Under the pieces are notes generated by a model. The model saw only the letters and a list, made by a program, of their open reading frames with translations. It was not told where the DNA came from and did not search any database. 64,000 bases of DNA from Pterobdella sp. o SKG-2022 (Eukaryota > Annelida > Clitellata > Hirudinida > Piscicolidae), in NCBI GenBank assembly GCA_964035795.1, contig OZ038321.1, positions 25,833,307-25,897,306 on the forward strand. Direction: 5' to 3'. Within the stretch, counting starts at the first letter, position 1, and the number at the start of each line of letters is the position of its first letter. Shown piece after piece: positions 39,001 through 48,990 of this stretch. The position numbers and the translations under genes are program-made.

Positions 39001-42000
39001 TCAGCCAACCTCATATTTCTTCCATCCATATTTGTTTCAAAAGACATTTTTTCATCATCCTCGGATGTTTCTTTTCGATATAAGCTCTGTAAAACATGCG
39101 CTTGGTCTTCATTTGAAATTTCATCCTCTTCATCTTCATCTACAATTTCACTTTCATAACTTTCTTCATCTCTGTAATTATCTTTTTGATTGCAATTCAT
39201 TTCTTTATCAAATGAATTCAAACTTTCATCGTTTGTATTCACAAGCTTGTCTTGCAAATTTTTACAATCAACTGATTCATCATGAGTTACATTCCTCTTA
39301 TCAAGTCTTTCTTCATCATTGTCTCTGTTTCCTGCCATAGATTTTGTTTCTTTTTCAACTTGTGTATCTTCAACTAAATGGATAGTAGTCTTTTTTTGTT
39401 GTTTTTCGCTTTGTTTGTATTTTCTTTCTTTTGAGAATGTTTGTTCTATTTTATTCATTGCGTTTTGCTTATTCTGTATATTTGGTTGAAGTCTGTCATT
39501 GCTATTCACATCAGAACCATCCTTTTCGTGAGGATTATTGTGTATTTCCTCATTATAATTATCATTATTGATACTGGAACTTTCAAATTCATCATTTTCA
39601 ATCCCAAATTCTGCATTGTGGCTATGTTTATCTTCTTTGTTCAAATTAGATTCATAGGTGCTTTCAAGATATTCACCTTTTTGTGCTGTGTTTTTAATAG
39701 AGCTGTGGTCAGGAAAATGAGGTCTAGGAAATGTTTGTATGGAGGGTTCAATAGCAGATGGTGCGGGAATCGATTTCATTTTTGTTCTCTTGTTCACTTT
39801 GAATAGGCTTTTGCCAATATATGGAATTTCTTCTACTGTTGAAGAATAGTCCAAACTCTGTTTCAAAATGTTTGTTTAAAAATTAAAATTGGAATTAGTG
39901 AAGCAACTTAAAGTATTTTTAAAAGTTTAATTTGAAATGATGATGTATAAATTAGTTTAAATTAAAGTAAATTACATCAAACTTTTTTTATTTACTGAAA
40001 ATACTAAGTTTTTCAATATGCTACGGATATCATCAGATGATTGAATTAAACTAAAATTCGCAATTTTAGCTTACACATTTCTTTCTTTGCTTTATCTAAA
40101 ATTTCGATTAATCGAAAAACTGGTTATGAAACTACTTTAGGATAAAAACTGAATCTTTTATATATACAGTCGTAACTACAATATTTCTGATGTACTTCAA
40201 ACAGTTATACATTGGGACTGCTGGCAGAAGTGTTCAAATGATCCTTGGTGAGAGCATCGAACTTCTGGTCAATCTTGAAGAAAGCCAGCTCTTGTTCCAA
40301 CTCAAACTGTTTCTGACTCACGTTTGTCAGTTTCTTTGACTTCTTTTTTAACTGAAAGATATTTTTTGATAGTAAGGGTTTTTAGTAATTTTTTATAAAT
40401 TTTCAATCAAACTGAATTCAGTGATTGAATATTTGGTTATAATTTTTTAGAAATCAATTACACCGACCAGCTCTTCTTTCGCTTGTAATAATTTGTTCGC
40501 TTCTTGTATTTCTTTGTTCATCTTTTCTACTTTTTCCAGCAATTGTCTTTTGTCTGCATTAGCAGCTTCAATCTCTTTTTTATGGCTTTCTTCTGTCCTA
40601 GCTAACCCGTCATATTCCTTTTCTTTTTGTTCAACAAGTTTTGCCAATCTTTTCACTTCCTCTGTTTCATGTGATTGTTATGATTAAACTCAAACATCAT
40701 AAATGAAAAGTGTTCAAATATTTTAAAAATTTTATATAAATGTTCTAATGAAAAAACTTTTAAGAGTTTATTTTATTCCACGAAGCTTTTCGTAAAATGA
40801 ACTTACATTATCAAATGGAGGTACAAATAATTATATATATTTGTACCTCCATTTGATAATGTAAGTTCATTTTACGAAGAGCTTCGTGGAATGAAATAAA
40901 CTCCTTAAAAATTATTATTTTAATATTTATGTTTGATTCGAAGAATTGAAAATTTTGAAACTATTTTAAATCAAGCTTCAACCTACCGATGTTAAATCTT
41001 TCATTTGCTTCAAGTCTTTCTTCATCGCTAATCTCAACCCCGCCCAATGTAGTTAAACTTCTTAAATGAAATATTAAAAAACTTCTGTAATGTTTGTTTT
41101 CAATCACTGGGTTCACATTCACATCAAATTCTACCAGGTTTGTTAAGTTTCTCAAACCACTCAACTCTCCTAACTGAAAATATTTAACTGATGTTTATAA
41201 TATATATATTCAACTGAGCATAATATTTGACCGATGTTTATTTAGATATAATATTCAAATAGAAAAAAACAATTGGATATGTGTTCTTTTGAAAACCTTT
41301 ATATGATTTTTTAAAATTTAAAACAATGACGTCCAAATTAGTTAGGTACTTTATGCAAGTATGTTAAAAAACGCAAATAAATTTTATTGAAATACAAAGC
41401 TTTTCGTTAACTAGTAACATTTTTAACTAGTATCCTTGAAAATGTTACTTAGTTAACGAAGAGCTTTGTATCTCAATAAAATTTATTTGTGTTTCTAAAT
41501 ATACTCGTTTGATTTTGGCAAGTGTAAAATCATTAGGTACTTTATGTTTTTGTCGAGAAGTTAACAATGTGAGCTTAATCGCTTTGAATTGTTATACAAA
41601 ACATTATTTATTTTTGACAGTCTATCTAAATTACTAACTAATATATTAACATTATAGTATGAATCACTTGATAATAAAACAAAGTATCAAACACTTGATA
41701 AAGAAATTTCATAAATAACATTAAACTATTAAAAAATTTAAACTTACATCGTTAAGAAGATTGTGAGACACATCAAAAATTTTGAGTTGCTTGAGGTTGG
41801 TAGCCAGAGAAGGAGGCAAATGGTGTAGTTGATTGTGAGACAGTCTGAGGATTTGAAGGTTAGTCAAACTAGAAATTTGACTGATTTGATTCAGAAGGTT
41901 GTTGCGGATGTTTAGTTCACGAAGGTTTCTCAAATGGGAAACATTCTCGACCTGTTTGAAATTATATTATGAAGTTCTCGAATTGTTTGCAGCTTACACA

Positions 42001-44160
42001 AAAGTCGATTTTAAACATAATTGTTCTTGTTTTCACTATTGAATACAAACGATAGTTCATAAACTTTCAGTAACTCAAAAGCTTTCAATTTCTCATGAAA
42101 TCCTTATGAAAACGAATGCCCAATGAAGAATTTTCTAAACATTAGAAGACTTCCGTATTTGGCTAGGTATTTATAATCAACTAATATTAGGAGTGGATCC
42201 TAAGCTTAAGCTCACTTCCTATTAAATTATTAAAGACTATTATTATTCCTCTTATAATTATTATTGTTATTATTATTTTTATTATTATTCCTGTTATTAT
42301 TATTGTTGTTATTGTTTTCCTTTTTATTATGTGTACTACTTAAATTTTTAATTGTACAGGAAATCCTCCAAACGATGATTCATCAATTTTGAAATATACT
42401 GGACAATTCTATTTTTGAAACGCAGTTTTTTGTTACCAGTATTTCTTATGTTAAATTTGTAAAAAAATACAATAGTCAGTATGTTAGTATTTTTGATAAT
42501 AGTATGTGGAATAAATTTTAACCAATGAAGTTCAAAATATTATAAACTTGCTTTTTCTATAATGTTTCCGTCCAGGCTTAACTTTTGTAAGCGTTTTAAT
42601 TTATCCAAATTTTCAATGAACTGTAAAATAAATCAATTTTTAAAAGCATATCTGGATTTAAACAGAAAATTTTAATTGTTCTAAAATTCAAAATGATGAA
42701 GTTATGATGCATTTTCGATAGAAAAATTGAGGCTTGAAAATAAATTTTAATGTTTGAAACTAAGGTAGGAATCCAGATTGTGAAAATGAAATGAACTAAT
42801 TGAGAAAACAATGGTAACAATTGGGTTTGAGATCACACAAATAAAGATTACAACGTAAATCGGCTCACCTCATGGATACTCAATGTCACCAATACTATTT
42901 ATAACTTACCTAGAAGCAGCACTGAGGGATGTGAGGAGTAAACTGCCAAAAGAAAACAAACTTATTTTGGGTACCTGTACGCAGATGATCTAAATTTTAT
43001 TTTCAGATCTAAGGAAGATGCAGAGCGGTGTGAAGAGATCATCTATAGACCACTCAACATTTGGAATCTCCACGTCAATCCCTCAAAAACAGTAAAAACC
43101 CTAAAGAATGGAGGCACCAATGAGTCTACATGGCTTAAAACAAAAACCTCGGAAGTTTTATTGGCGAAGAACAAGATCTAACAAGAAGGAAATCAATTGC
43201 TAATGCAGCGTTCTTTAAGCTGTCAAAATTGTGGCCCCAAAAACTAAAAAAAAAAAAAAACTTACAAGTATACAACGCCATGATTTTACCGATCTTGACA
43301 TACAATGGAAATTCCTGGGATATGTCCAAGACCCAGTGGAATAAAATAGATGCCTTTTATCAAAAACAACTTGGACTAATGTTAAACATCTACCATCCAA
43401 GACATATAAGCAATACAAGACTGTATTCAACAATTCAGAGCATACCATTGAGAAAAACTATGGAAAAAAGACGAGAAAAGTTCTTAGCACTCGTATTCCA
43501 GCAAGATGATGAAGCTCCATCAAAGTCATGTCTGAAATTCTGTCTGCAACAATTGGACGAAGAAACCAAGAATAAGAAGACCTTCAGAGGAAGACCAAGA
43601 GACACACTGCTGACAACGCTTTTATCATCATCATCATTATTATCATCACTTTGAAACAACTTATTCACAAACGAACCATATTGTTATTAACGTTTAATAT
43701 TTGAAAAATTCCACGTTTTTTCATACATTTATTTTTTCATTTATGAAAATTTTTGATTAAAAGGTGTGGCAATATCAAGATTATAAAGTCGATAACCTGT
43801 CCAAATAAAATAAAAAATACTTCATAGACAGGAAACTTATTTATAAACTAGAGAAAACTTGACATCTTTTGAGGAATATTCCATACACAAGTGTTTAAAC
43901 ATGAACTCACTTTAATCTTGCCATTTTTCAAAGTTAGCTTTAAAGAAGTTATGTCTTCCAAGTCAGTTTTACCCGATAATTTCAAGATCAGCTTCTTAGT
44001 TATATATCTTACAGAATCTGCGAGTAAAAAATTCTAATTATGGAAAGCAACATTTTTAATACTTAAAATTTCGAAATCAATTTCAACAAAATCATTAGAT
44101 TTAATTTCAAAATTACAAGATTGGTCATGTGTTACCGGCTTTTGCATAGTCTCCGTCCAT
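36065..44160 (-). CDS. CNTRL: Centriolin orthologue (LRR and coiled-coil centrosomal protein)
   Basis: Fifteen exons, all phases agreeing, give 1,207 aa: 44136-44160, 43911-44017, 42552-42620, 41748-41951, 40987-41173, 40468-40661, 40211-40351, 38046-39857, 37748-37948, 37555-37620, 37226-37405, 36936-37067, 36372-36527, 36125-36250, 36065-36088. Vertebrate centriolin landmarks occur in order: VRYIT and ITSLKLTLKNGKIK near residues 11-44; LRRs to about 195 ending FLIFHLRSLTTLGG; QKQFELEQELAFFKID at 275-290; PYIGKS at 321-326. Exon 8 (604 codons) is Asn-, Ser- and charge-rich, then Pro/Tyr/Asn-rich, like the Pro/Tyr-rich segment of human centriolin. The vertebrate protein acts at the subdistal appendages of the mother centriole and at the midbody in abscission. 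This model is about half the human length (2,325 aa); the last 24-nt exon is the weakest part. Intron 3 is GC-AG. Introns hold a retrotransposon fragment and two fold-backs. Confidence 0.9.
37080..37222. repeat. AATACAATAAA-type imperfect tandem repeat filling a centriolin intron
   Basis: Almost the whole intron between exons 37226-37405 and 36936-37067 consists of irregular repeats of AATACAATA, ACACAATACAA and close variants. It probably expanded from a simple A-rich seed. Confidence 0.6.
40764..40903. repeat. Fold-back element in a centriolin intron
   Basis: Arms 40764-40829 and 40838-40903 (66 bp each) are reverse complements with only a few mismatches, with an 8-nt loop. They share the family core CCACGAAGCTTTTCGTAAAA and end in a GGAGGTACAAATA stem. 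It lies in the intron between exons 40468-40661 and 40987-41173. Confidence 0.85.
41342..41546 (+). repeat. Fold-back element with 14-bp target duplication
   Basis: The 177-bp element (41356-41532) is flanked by TTAGGTACTTTATG at 41342-41355 and again at 41533-41546. Arms of about 68 bp surround a short loop and share CAAATAAATTTTATTG and ATACAAAGC followed by TTCGTTAACTA. Beyond the right arm is a roughly 25-bp unpaired tail ending GGCAAGTGTAAAATCA. It sits in a centriolin intron. Confidence 0.85.
42842..43654 (+). pseudogene. Non-LTR retrotransposon reverse transcriptase fragment
   Basis: Read across frameshifts, this encodes RT palm and thumb motifs: GSPHGYSMSPILFITYLE, then YLYADDLNFIF (the catalytic YxDD box), LNIWNLHVNPSKT, GSFIGEEQDLTRRKSIANAA, and a C-terminal part with VYNAMILPILTYNGNSW and FRGRPRDTLLTTL. 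The frame changes near the YADD box and near 43,140, and there are stops around 43,180-43,205. The coding sequence runs into a TCATCATCATTATTATCATCA tail at 43,624-43,650, as in many LINEs. It lies antisense in centriolin intron 2 and is dead. Confidence 0.85.
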
Positions 44161-45479
44161 TGTTAAAAATAAACTTTCAGTTAAAACTAATGAAAACTAA
44201 CATTTGAATCTGCTTACAATTCAAAAAATTGACTATCAAAATAACATTTCAACAAAACTCTGTAAATCTTAATACTAAAGAAGTTTTTCTAGCAACACGC
44301 ATTATATTGCTAGGCAACCAGGTATTTCCAAGCGCTTAATTCGTAGAATGTTTTGTGTGTATATTCAATTTGGCGAACAGTTTGAGTTGTACTGAACAAT
44401 GAGGTTGAATTATTAATTTTCAATTGTAAATGCTTTCCGAAAAAATTCGAAAGTTTTGTGCATAAATTTTTTTTATAGCTGTCATTTCACAAAAATAACT
44501 GTTCAACACAATATTAATTTTTTAAGTTCTGAATAAATGTTCAATATAATTAAAATATTAGTTTAGTATGGACAATACAAAATATAATTAATTAAATTCT
44601 CAAAGCCAAATCTTAGCGATTGTTATACAATTACCTCAACGCAAATCTAATTTTAAAATATCCAAGCCCTTCGTATTTGAAATACATATGGAATCTTATT
44701 TCTTATTCGAAAGAGCTTCTATTTGAATCTTTTGAAACTTATTAACTTTCACTGTATTTTAAACTTTCGACTCTTCATGCTTCTGCATGAGCAACAAAGG
44801 AGACGACCAAACTTGTACACATGCATAGAAAGTTGAAGAAAGTATAGTTACATCGGTTAATATAAATTTAAAAAAACTTCACAAAATTCATCATTGAACT
44901 ATTGTTTATTAAATTTGCCAAAACTGAATTTCAGTGCTTGAGATCATATGTAGACTTCCTGTCACTAGTTGGCTTATTTTATCCACTAAAATTTAATAGT
45001 TATAAGTGCTAAGGAACATTTCAATGGTCTGACCTACTGCAAGTTATAAATCATACAGGACTATTAGTGCACACGAAGCCTGTTTCAAGCTTACTTACCC
45101 ACTGATATATACAACCATCATATGTATTTTAAATACTAACTGAACTTGCTTTATATGAAAACAATTGAAATCAAACACTTTAATAAACTGATTAATATAA
45201 AACTTTCGTGATTTGAAATCACTTTCAAGTGTACAAACTTATGATGTATAGTTAATTTTTATTTGATTTTAATTTATTTTGAATAAACTTTTTAAAAATT
45301 TATTAAATAAAATGCTTGTCAATGCCTTTGTTCATCGATAGAAGCATATCTTATAAAAGACTTCCATAGATTTTAAATTATAGGAGTCAACAAACAAATA
45401 TTGTTTTTCAACTAAATTTTTATTTCTTATATTCAAGTTTTCAAAAAACTTTGACCCAAAAAATAAAAACGAGTTTAAC
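44161..45479. other. Intergenic region upstream of centriolin
   Basis: It should hold the centriolin promoter, but no TATA box or other element stands out from the AT-rich background. No coding exon is seen. Confidence 0.4.
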
Positions 45480-45708
45480 TAAAGTGACTTAGTGAATATA
45501 ATTTCAGAACACTAGTTAGTTTATTAAGATACTAAGCTTTTCGTTATCAACGTAACATTTTCAAGAAAGAGAAACAGTACTATACTTTTTTTCATACTTG
45601 AAAATGTTATGTTGATAACGAAAACCTTCGCATCTTAATAAACTAACCAGTGTTTTGAAATTATATTCTTTTTATTGTGGCTTTTGGAAAAAATCATAAA
45701 GTGACTTA
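45480..45708 (+). repeat. Fold-back element with 12-bp target duplication
   Basis: The 205-bp element (45492-45696) is flanked by TAAAGTGACTTA at 45480-45491 and 45697-45708. Arms 45493-45564 and 45598-45669 (72 bp) are inverted repeats with seven mismatches, separated by 33 nt. A tail of about 27 bp ending AAAAAATCA follows the right arm, matching the tail position of the 41.4 kb and 48.8 kb elements. Confidence 0.85.
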
Positions 45709-45910
45709 AATCGTTAAAGTTTTCAAGAGCGTATGAATTTTTTATCATTATTCACTGTATCATTCCTACACACTTTTTCACCACCTTCTATCTCAGCTTG
45801 TTTCCAGAAAACTTTCTCTTTCGCAAAGTTTTGCAGGTTTTTGCTAAGCAATCTTTGCTTAATATACTGCACTTTCCGACGCATTACCAAAACAATCTGT
45901 GGCTATAAAA

Positions 45911-46028
45911 CTTTAAGATTACCTGGTATTCTCAGGCGGTCACCCATCCAAGTACTAACCGGCTAGACGTTGCTTAACTTGAGGATCGTAAGAGAACTGA
46001 TGTTAAAAACGTGATATGGCTAAAAACG
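45911..46028 (-). pseudogene. 5S rRNA-like pseudogene
   Basis: On the minus strand the 3' half is almost canonical 5S rRNA: AAGTTAAGCAACGTC, then TTAGTACTTGGATGG and GTGACCGCCTGAGAATACC. The 5' half keeps GCCATATCA and GTTCTC but is diverged, and the two ends do not pair into a good helix I. Length (about 118 nt) is right for 5S. The internal promoter region is recognisable. Either a decayed 5S gene or a 5S-derived SINE head; a functional gene is less likely. Confidence 0.75.
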
Positions 46029-47594
46029 TTGCAGTTTTTTATTAAAATAATTGTGAAAAATTTTGTAAAGCACCTTTTTAAGTTTAAACATGTTTTTCAA
46101 ATATAAATTTAAATAACAGTAAAATGTACAAACATTGAAGCTTCATTTGAATATACAAATAGCTTATTAGCTTTTGGCACATCGTAAACTAATCGTGCTA
46201 CATTTAGTTCTAACTTGTCGCAGCATTAAAAACAACAGTAAGAGTACTTGAACAATTATTTTTATTTTTCTCTTTTAATTTATTTTTTGTGATTAATTTA
46301 TACTTTCAATTTTGATGGACTTTCACCAGCCACATTGAAAGAAATATATTTAAGAACGCTAATAATTTTATTATGATACAAAGCTTTTGTTGAAAACTCT
46401 TTAAATTTCAATTCCATTATAAAAACAACCATTTATTTTACAATAAACCTTTTCAAAACCTTAACATATCGTGAATTTTATGATGAAATTGTATGAATAA
46501 ATTGCAAAAAATTAAATTCAACTTCAAAAAACTCATGTTTATATGGCTTTCAATACGATGCTTGGGAAAGTTAGGTGCTGGTCAGCTGGTGCCGGCGACG
46601 TACACGAATTTTATTCAAATTAAAAAAAAATGATTTTTTTTGTGAATTTAGAGATAGTCATTTTTTATCAAAACTGTTTTCGCTATCCCATAATGTAGTG
46701 TCATTATTTAATTTTAATCTATTAGTTTGGCATTATTACTTTAAAATTGATTTCAACTCTGCAATCTGTCGGCTCAGTTTGGTGGCGCCTAGTATTACAA
46801 CAATTTTGCGTCATAAACATTTCAATTTATGAATCTTAATGATATTTCAAGTTCAGATGTTTTCAAATTTATTTTACGTTTAATATTAAAAATATGCTCT
46901 TTCGTAATAGTTGCTTTAGGTTAACTCTTGGAGAAAACATCGAAAATTAAATTGTAGTTCGTCATTACAATTTCTATTCACATAAATATTATATCCAAAC
47001 TATCAAATTTTTAAAATTTTCCACTAAATAATCAGAAAATTCGGTAAAATTTAATTCTTTTGACAAAATATCTCATTTATTCTTTCTAATTGTTCAAAAC
47101 CCCAAAACAACGCAAACTTTGAGTATATCTTATTTAAATATCAAAGCCATAACCAGAGAAGACCGTCTAGACGATCAGGGCAATTAAGCAACAAAAGACA
47201 GTGTGACCAACTCTTTCATTACATCTTTATACAACTAAGCTCTGCAATACTTTTTTTCTATCTATGTTCTTGTGATTTTCGCAAGTACTATATTCTAAGT
47301 CATTTAAAAAATTCGCGTAATATCTTCGTTGAAGGCCAACAATTTTTATCTTTATTTCGAGTTCATTTATTTTTTGTCCATTTTAACTTTTAAGCCCTTA
47401 CATGAAATATGATTTTTCATCAAGCTGAAAAATATACTTGAATCTGAAAGCTTTTCATTTTATCCAAAATGGATTGATGAGTATGTTCCAAATAAACCAA
47501 TCGTTATATCCCTGTTATATTCTTTATATGTTTCATTATAAAAATACATATGTATCATCATTTTCATAGCCTTTCACGTGAGACCAAACTTTGC
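46029..47594. other. Intergenic stretch with degenerate repeats
   Basis: Contains a decayed reversed fold-back copy at about 46,321-46,400 (CCAGCCACATTG, then ATTTTATTATGATACAAAGCTTTT) and a 5S-like fragment at 47,148-47,215. ORFs here show no domain. Confidence 0.4.
47148..47215 (+). pseudogene. Second, more degenerate 5S rRNA-like fragment
   Basis: GCCATAACCAGAGAAGACC, CGTCTAGACGATCAGGG, then AATTAAGCAACA align in order with the 5' half of 5S rRNA (GCCATACCA, TCGTCCGATCA, AAGTTAAGCAACA). The 3' half is not recognisable. It lies about 1.1 kb from the first copy and in inverted orientation. Confidence 0.45.
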
Positions 47595-48478
47595 ATGGAG
47601 AGTGTTCAAGACAATGTGTCCATTATGAGAAGATTATGTGTGGTTGTGTAAGAGCCTGAGTTGCGTATAAAAACCATTGTGGGCAGTTTGTTTGAGAATT
47701 ATTGTTGGAATAAAAAATATACTTTTGGTACTACTTTTGAGGGTTGCCAGAAACAAGTTACTTAGATTATTAGGTTTAAAATTTTTTGTTTTTATTTATA
47801 TGTTTGATTTAGTAGTAGATATTCTTTTATGTGTTATTATTTTGGTAATTAAAAGTAATTATAATTTTTGATTATTATTTTCAGTTGGTTGTTAACGACT
47901 GATAACTTAATATTGTAGGAGACTTCCGATTTCAATAATTATTAGAAGATAATTTCTTTCTAGTTTCTATATGTTTTGATTTTGTATAAAAACAATTTTG
48001 TAAGCAAGATATTCAAGTTTTAAATTTATTTTTCAGGGTTTTAAGCCTCCACAAAGCACTGGAAAATTGGATTATGCCAAATATGCAACCAAAAGTTTCA
48101 CCTCAAAAAATTTTGCTCATTATTATACTTATCCTTTTATCTCTATTGCTTCTCGTTCTTATCTCAGCTTTAATTATAGAAATACTTGTCAAAACAAGCC
48201 AGACTTATGAAGATAACTGTTCAGATTCAGATTTCTACATTGAACCTTCAATAGACTCCAAAGTAAAAATGCAAAACGATAAGTTTATTGACGTCTTCAA
48301 GAATTTGAAAGATAAAGAAAATGTTGAGAAATCAGCAAATGAAGCCACTGAAACAAATGGCGTTGAAGATTACAACGATGGTGAAAAGTACTATGGTGTC
48401 AAAAACGACCTTAGGATTCAGGAATTGATCAGAAAATTCGAGTTGAAGAAAAAAAAGAAGCAAGATAGGCTGAAATAA
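47595..48478 (+). CDS. Small single-pass membrane protein with charged tail, unidentified
   Basis: Two exons, 47595-47647 and 48037-48478, split a Val codon (GT|G) with donor GTAAGA and acceptor TTTTTCAG; the total of 495 nt gives 164 aa. A short N-terminal region is followed by one strongly hydrophobic helix (about residues 44-70: KILLIIILILLSLLLLVLIS and on), then a hydrophilic tail rich in Asp, Asn, Glu and Lys that ends in a KKKKKQDRLK basic cluster. There is no cleavable signal peptide, so it may be tail-in or type II. No family is recognised. A poly(A) signal lies 60 nt downstream. It converges on another small single-pass protein gene at 48,991-50,761. Confidence 0.6.
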
Positions 48479-48537
48479 GTGTTTTAGGTTAACAATTTAA
48501 AAAATTTCATTTTTGAAACAATTTTGTTGTTTTTTAA

Positions 48538-48543
48538 AATAAA
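48538..48543 (+). terminator. Poly(A) signal AATAAA of the 47.6-48.5 kb gene
   Basis: AATAAA 60 nt after the stop codon at 48,476-48,478. Confidence 0.55.
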
Positions 48544-48711
48544 TGGATTGATTTTTAAATTATATTTCAATGTTTTCTGAGTAACCACAAATAATATTGT
48601 CGAGGCTTGAACGACAAACTAAAAAATTTCAATTATAAAGCTGCCGATCCAACACCCACCAAAAAAAACCTATTTAAGCTATTTTTTGGTTTTTATGCAT
48701 TTGCATGGAAC

Positions 48712-48893
48712 TATTTAGTTAATGAAACATAGTAAATTTTATTAAGATACAAAGCTAGTAGTTAACTAAATTACATTTTCATAAAATTTATTTTTGTTCC
48801 TAAATATACTCGTTACATTTTCACAAAATTTATTTTTGTTTCTAAATATACTCGTTCGATTGTGGCTAGTGTAAAATCATTATTTAGTTAATG
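48712..48893 (+). repeat. Fold-back family element with 13-bp target duplication
   Basis: The 156-bp element (48725-48880) is flanked by exact TATTTAGTTAATG at 48712-48724 and 48881-48893. The left part reads ATTTTATTAAGATACAAAGCT; the right part holds two tandem copies of TTTATTTTTGTTCCTAAATATACTCGTT-type sequence and ends GGCTAGTGTAAAATCAT, the same tail as the 41.4 kb element. Its pairing is degraded. Confidence 0.8.
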
Positions 48894-48990
48894 TTCTTCA
48901 AACTCTGTCGTTGTTCGCTGATACTAAAGTTGTTTCTTTCCCATTTATTTTTTCCGAAATATCTTGTTTCTTTGGCTCATTTATTTTTTT

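Noticed and set aside
47677..47871. Hydrophobic 64-codon plus-strand ORF
   Set aside because: Falls in the intron of the 47,595-48,478 gene, whose two exons join in phase.
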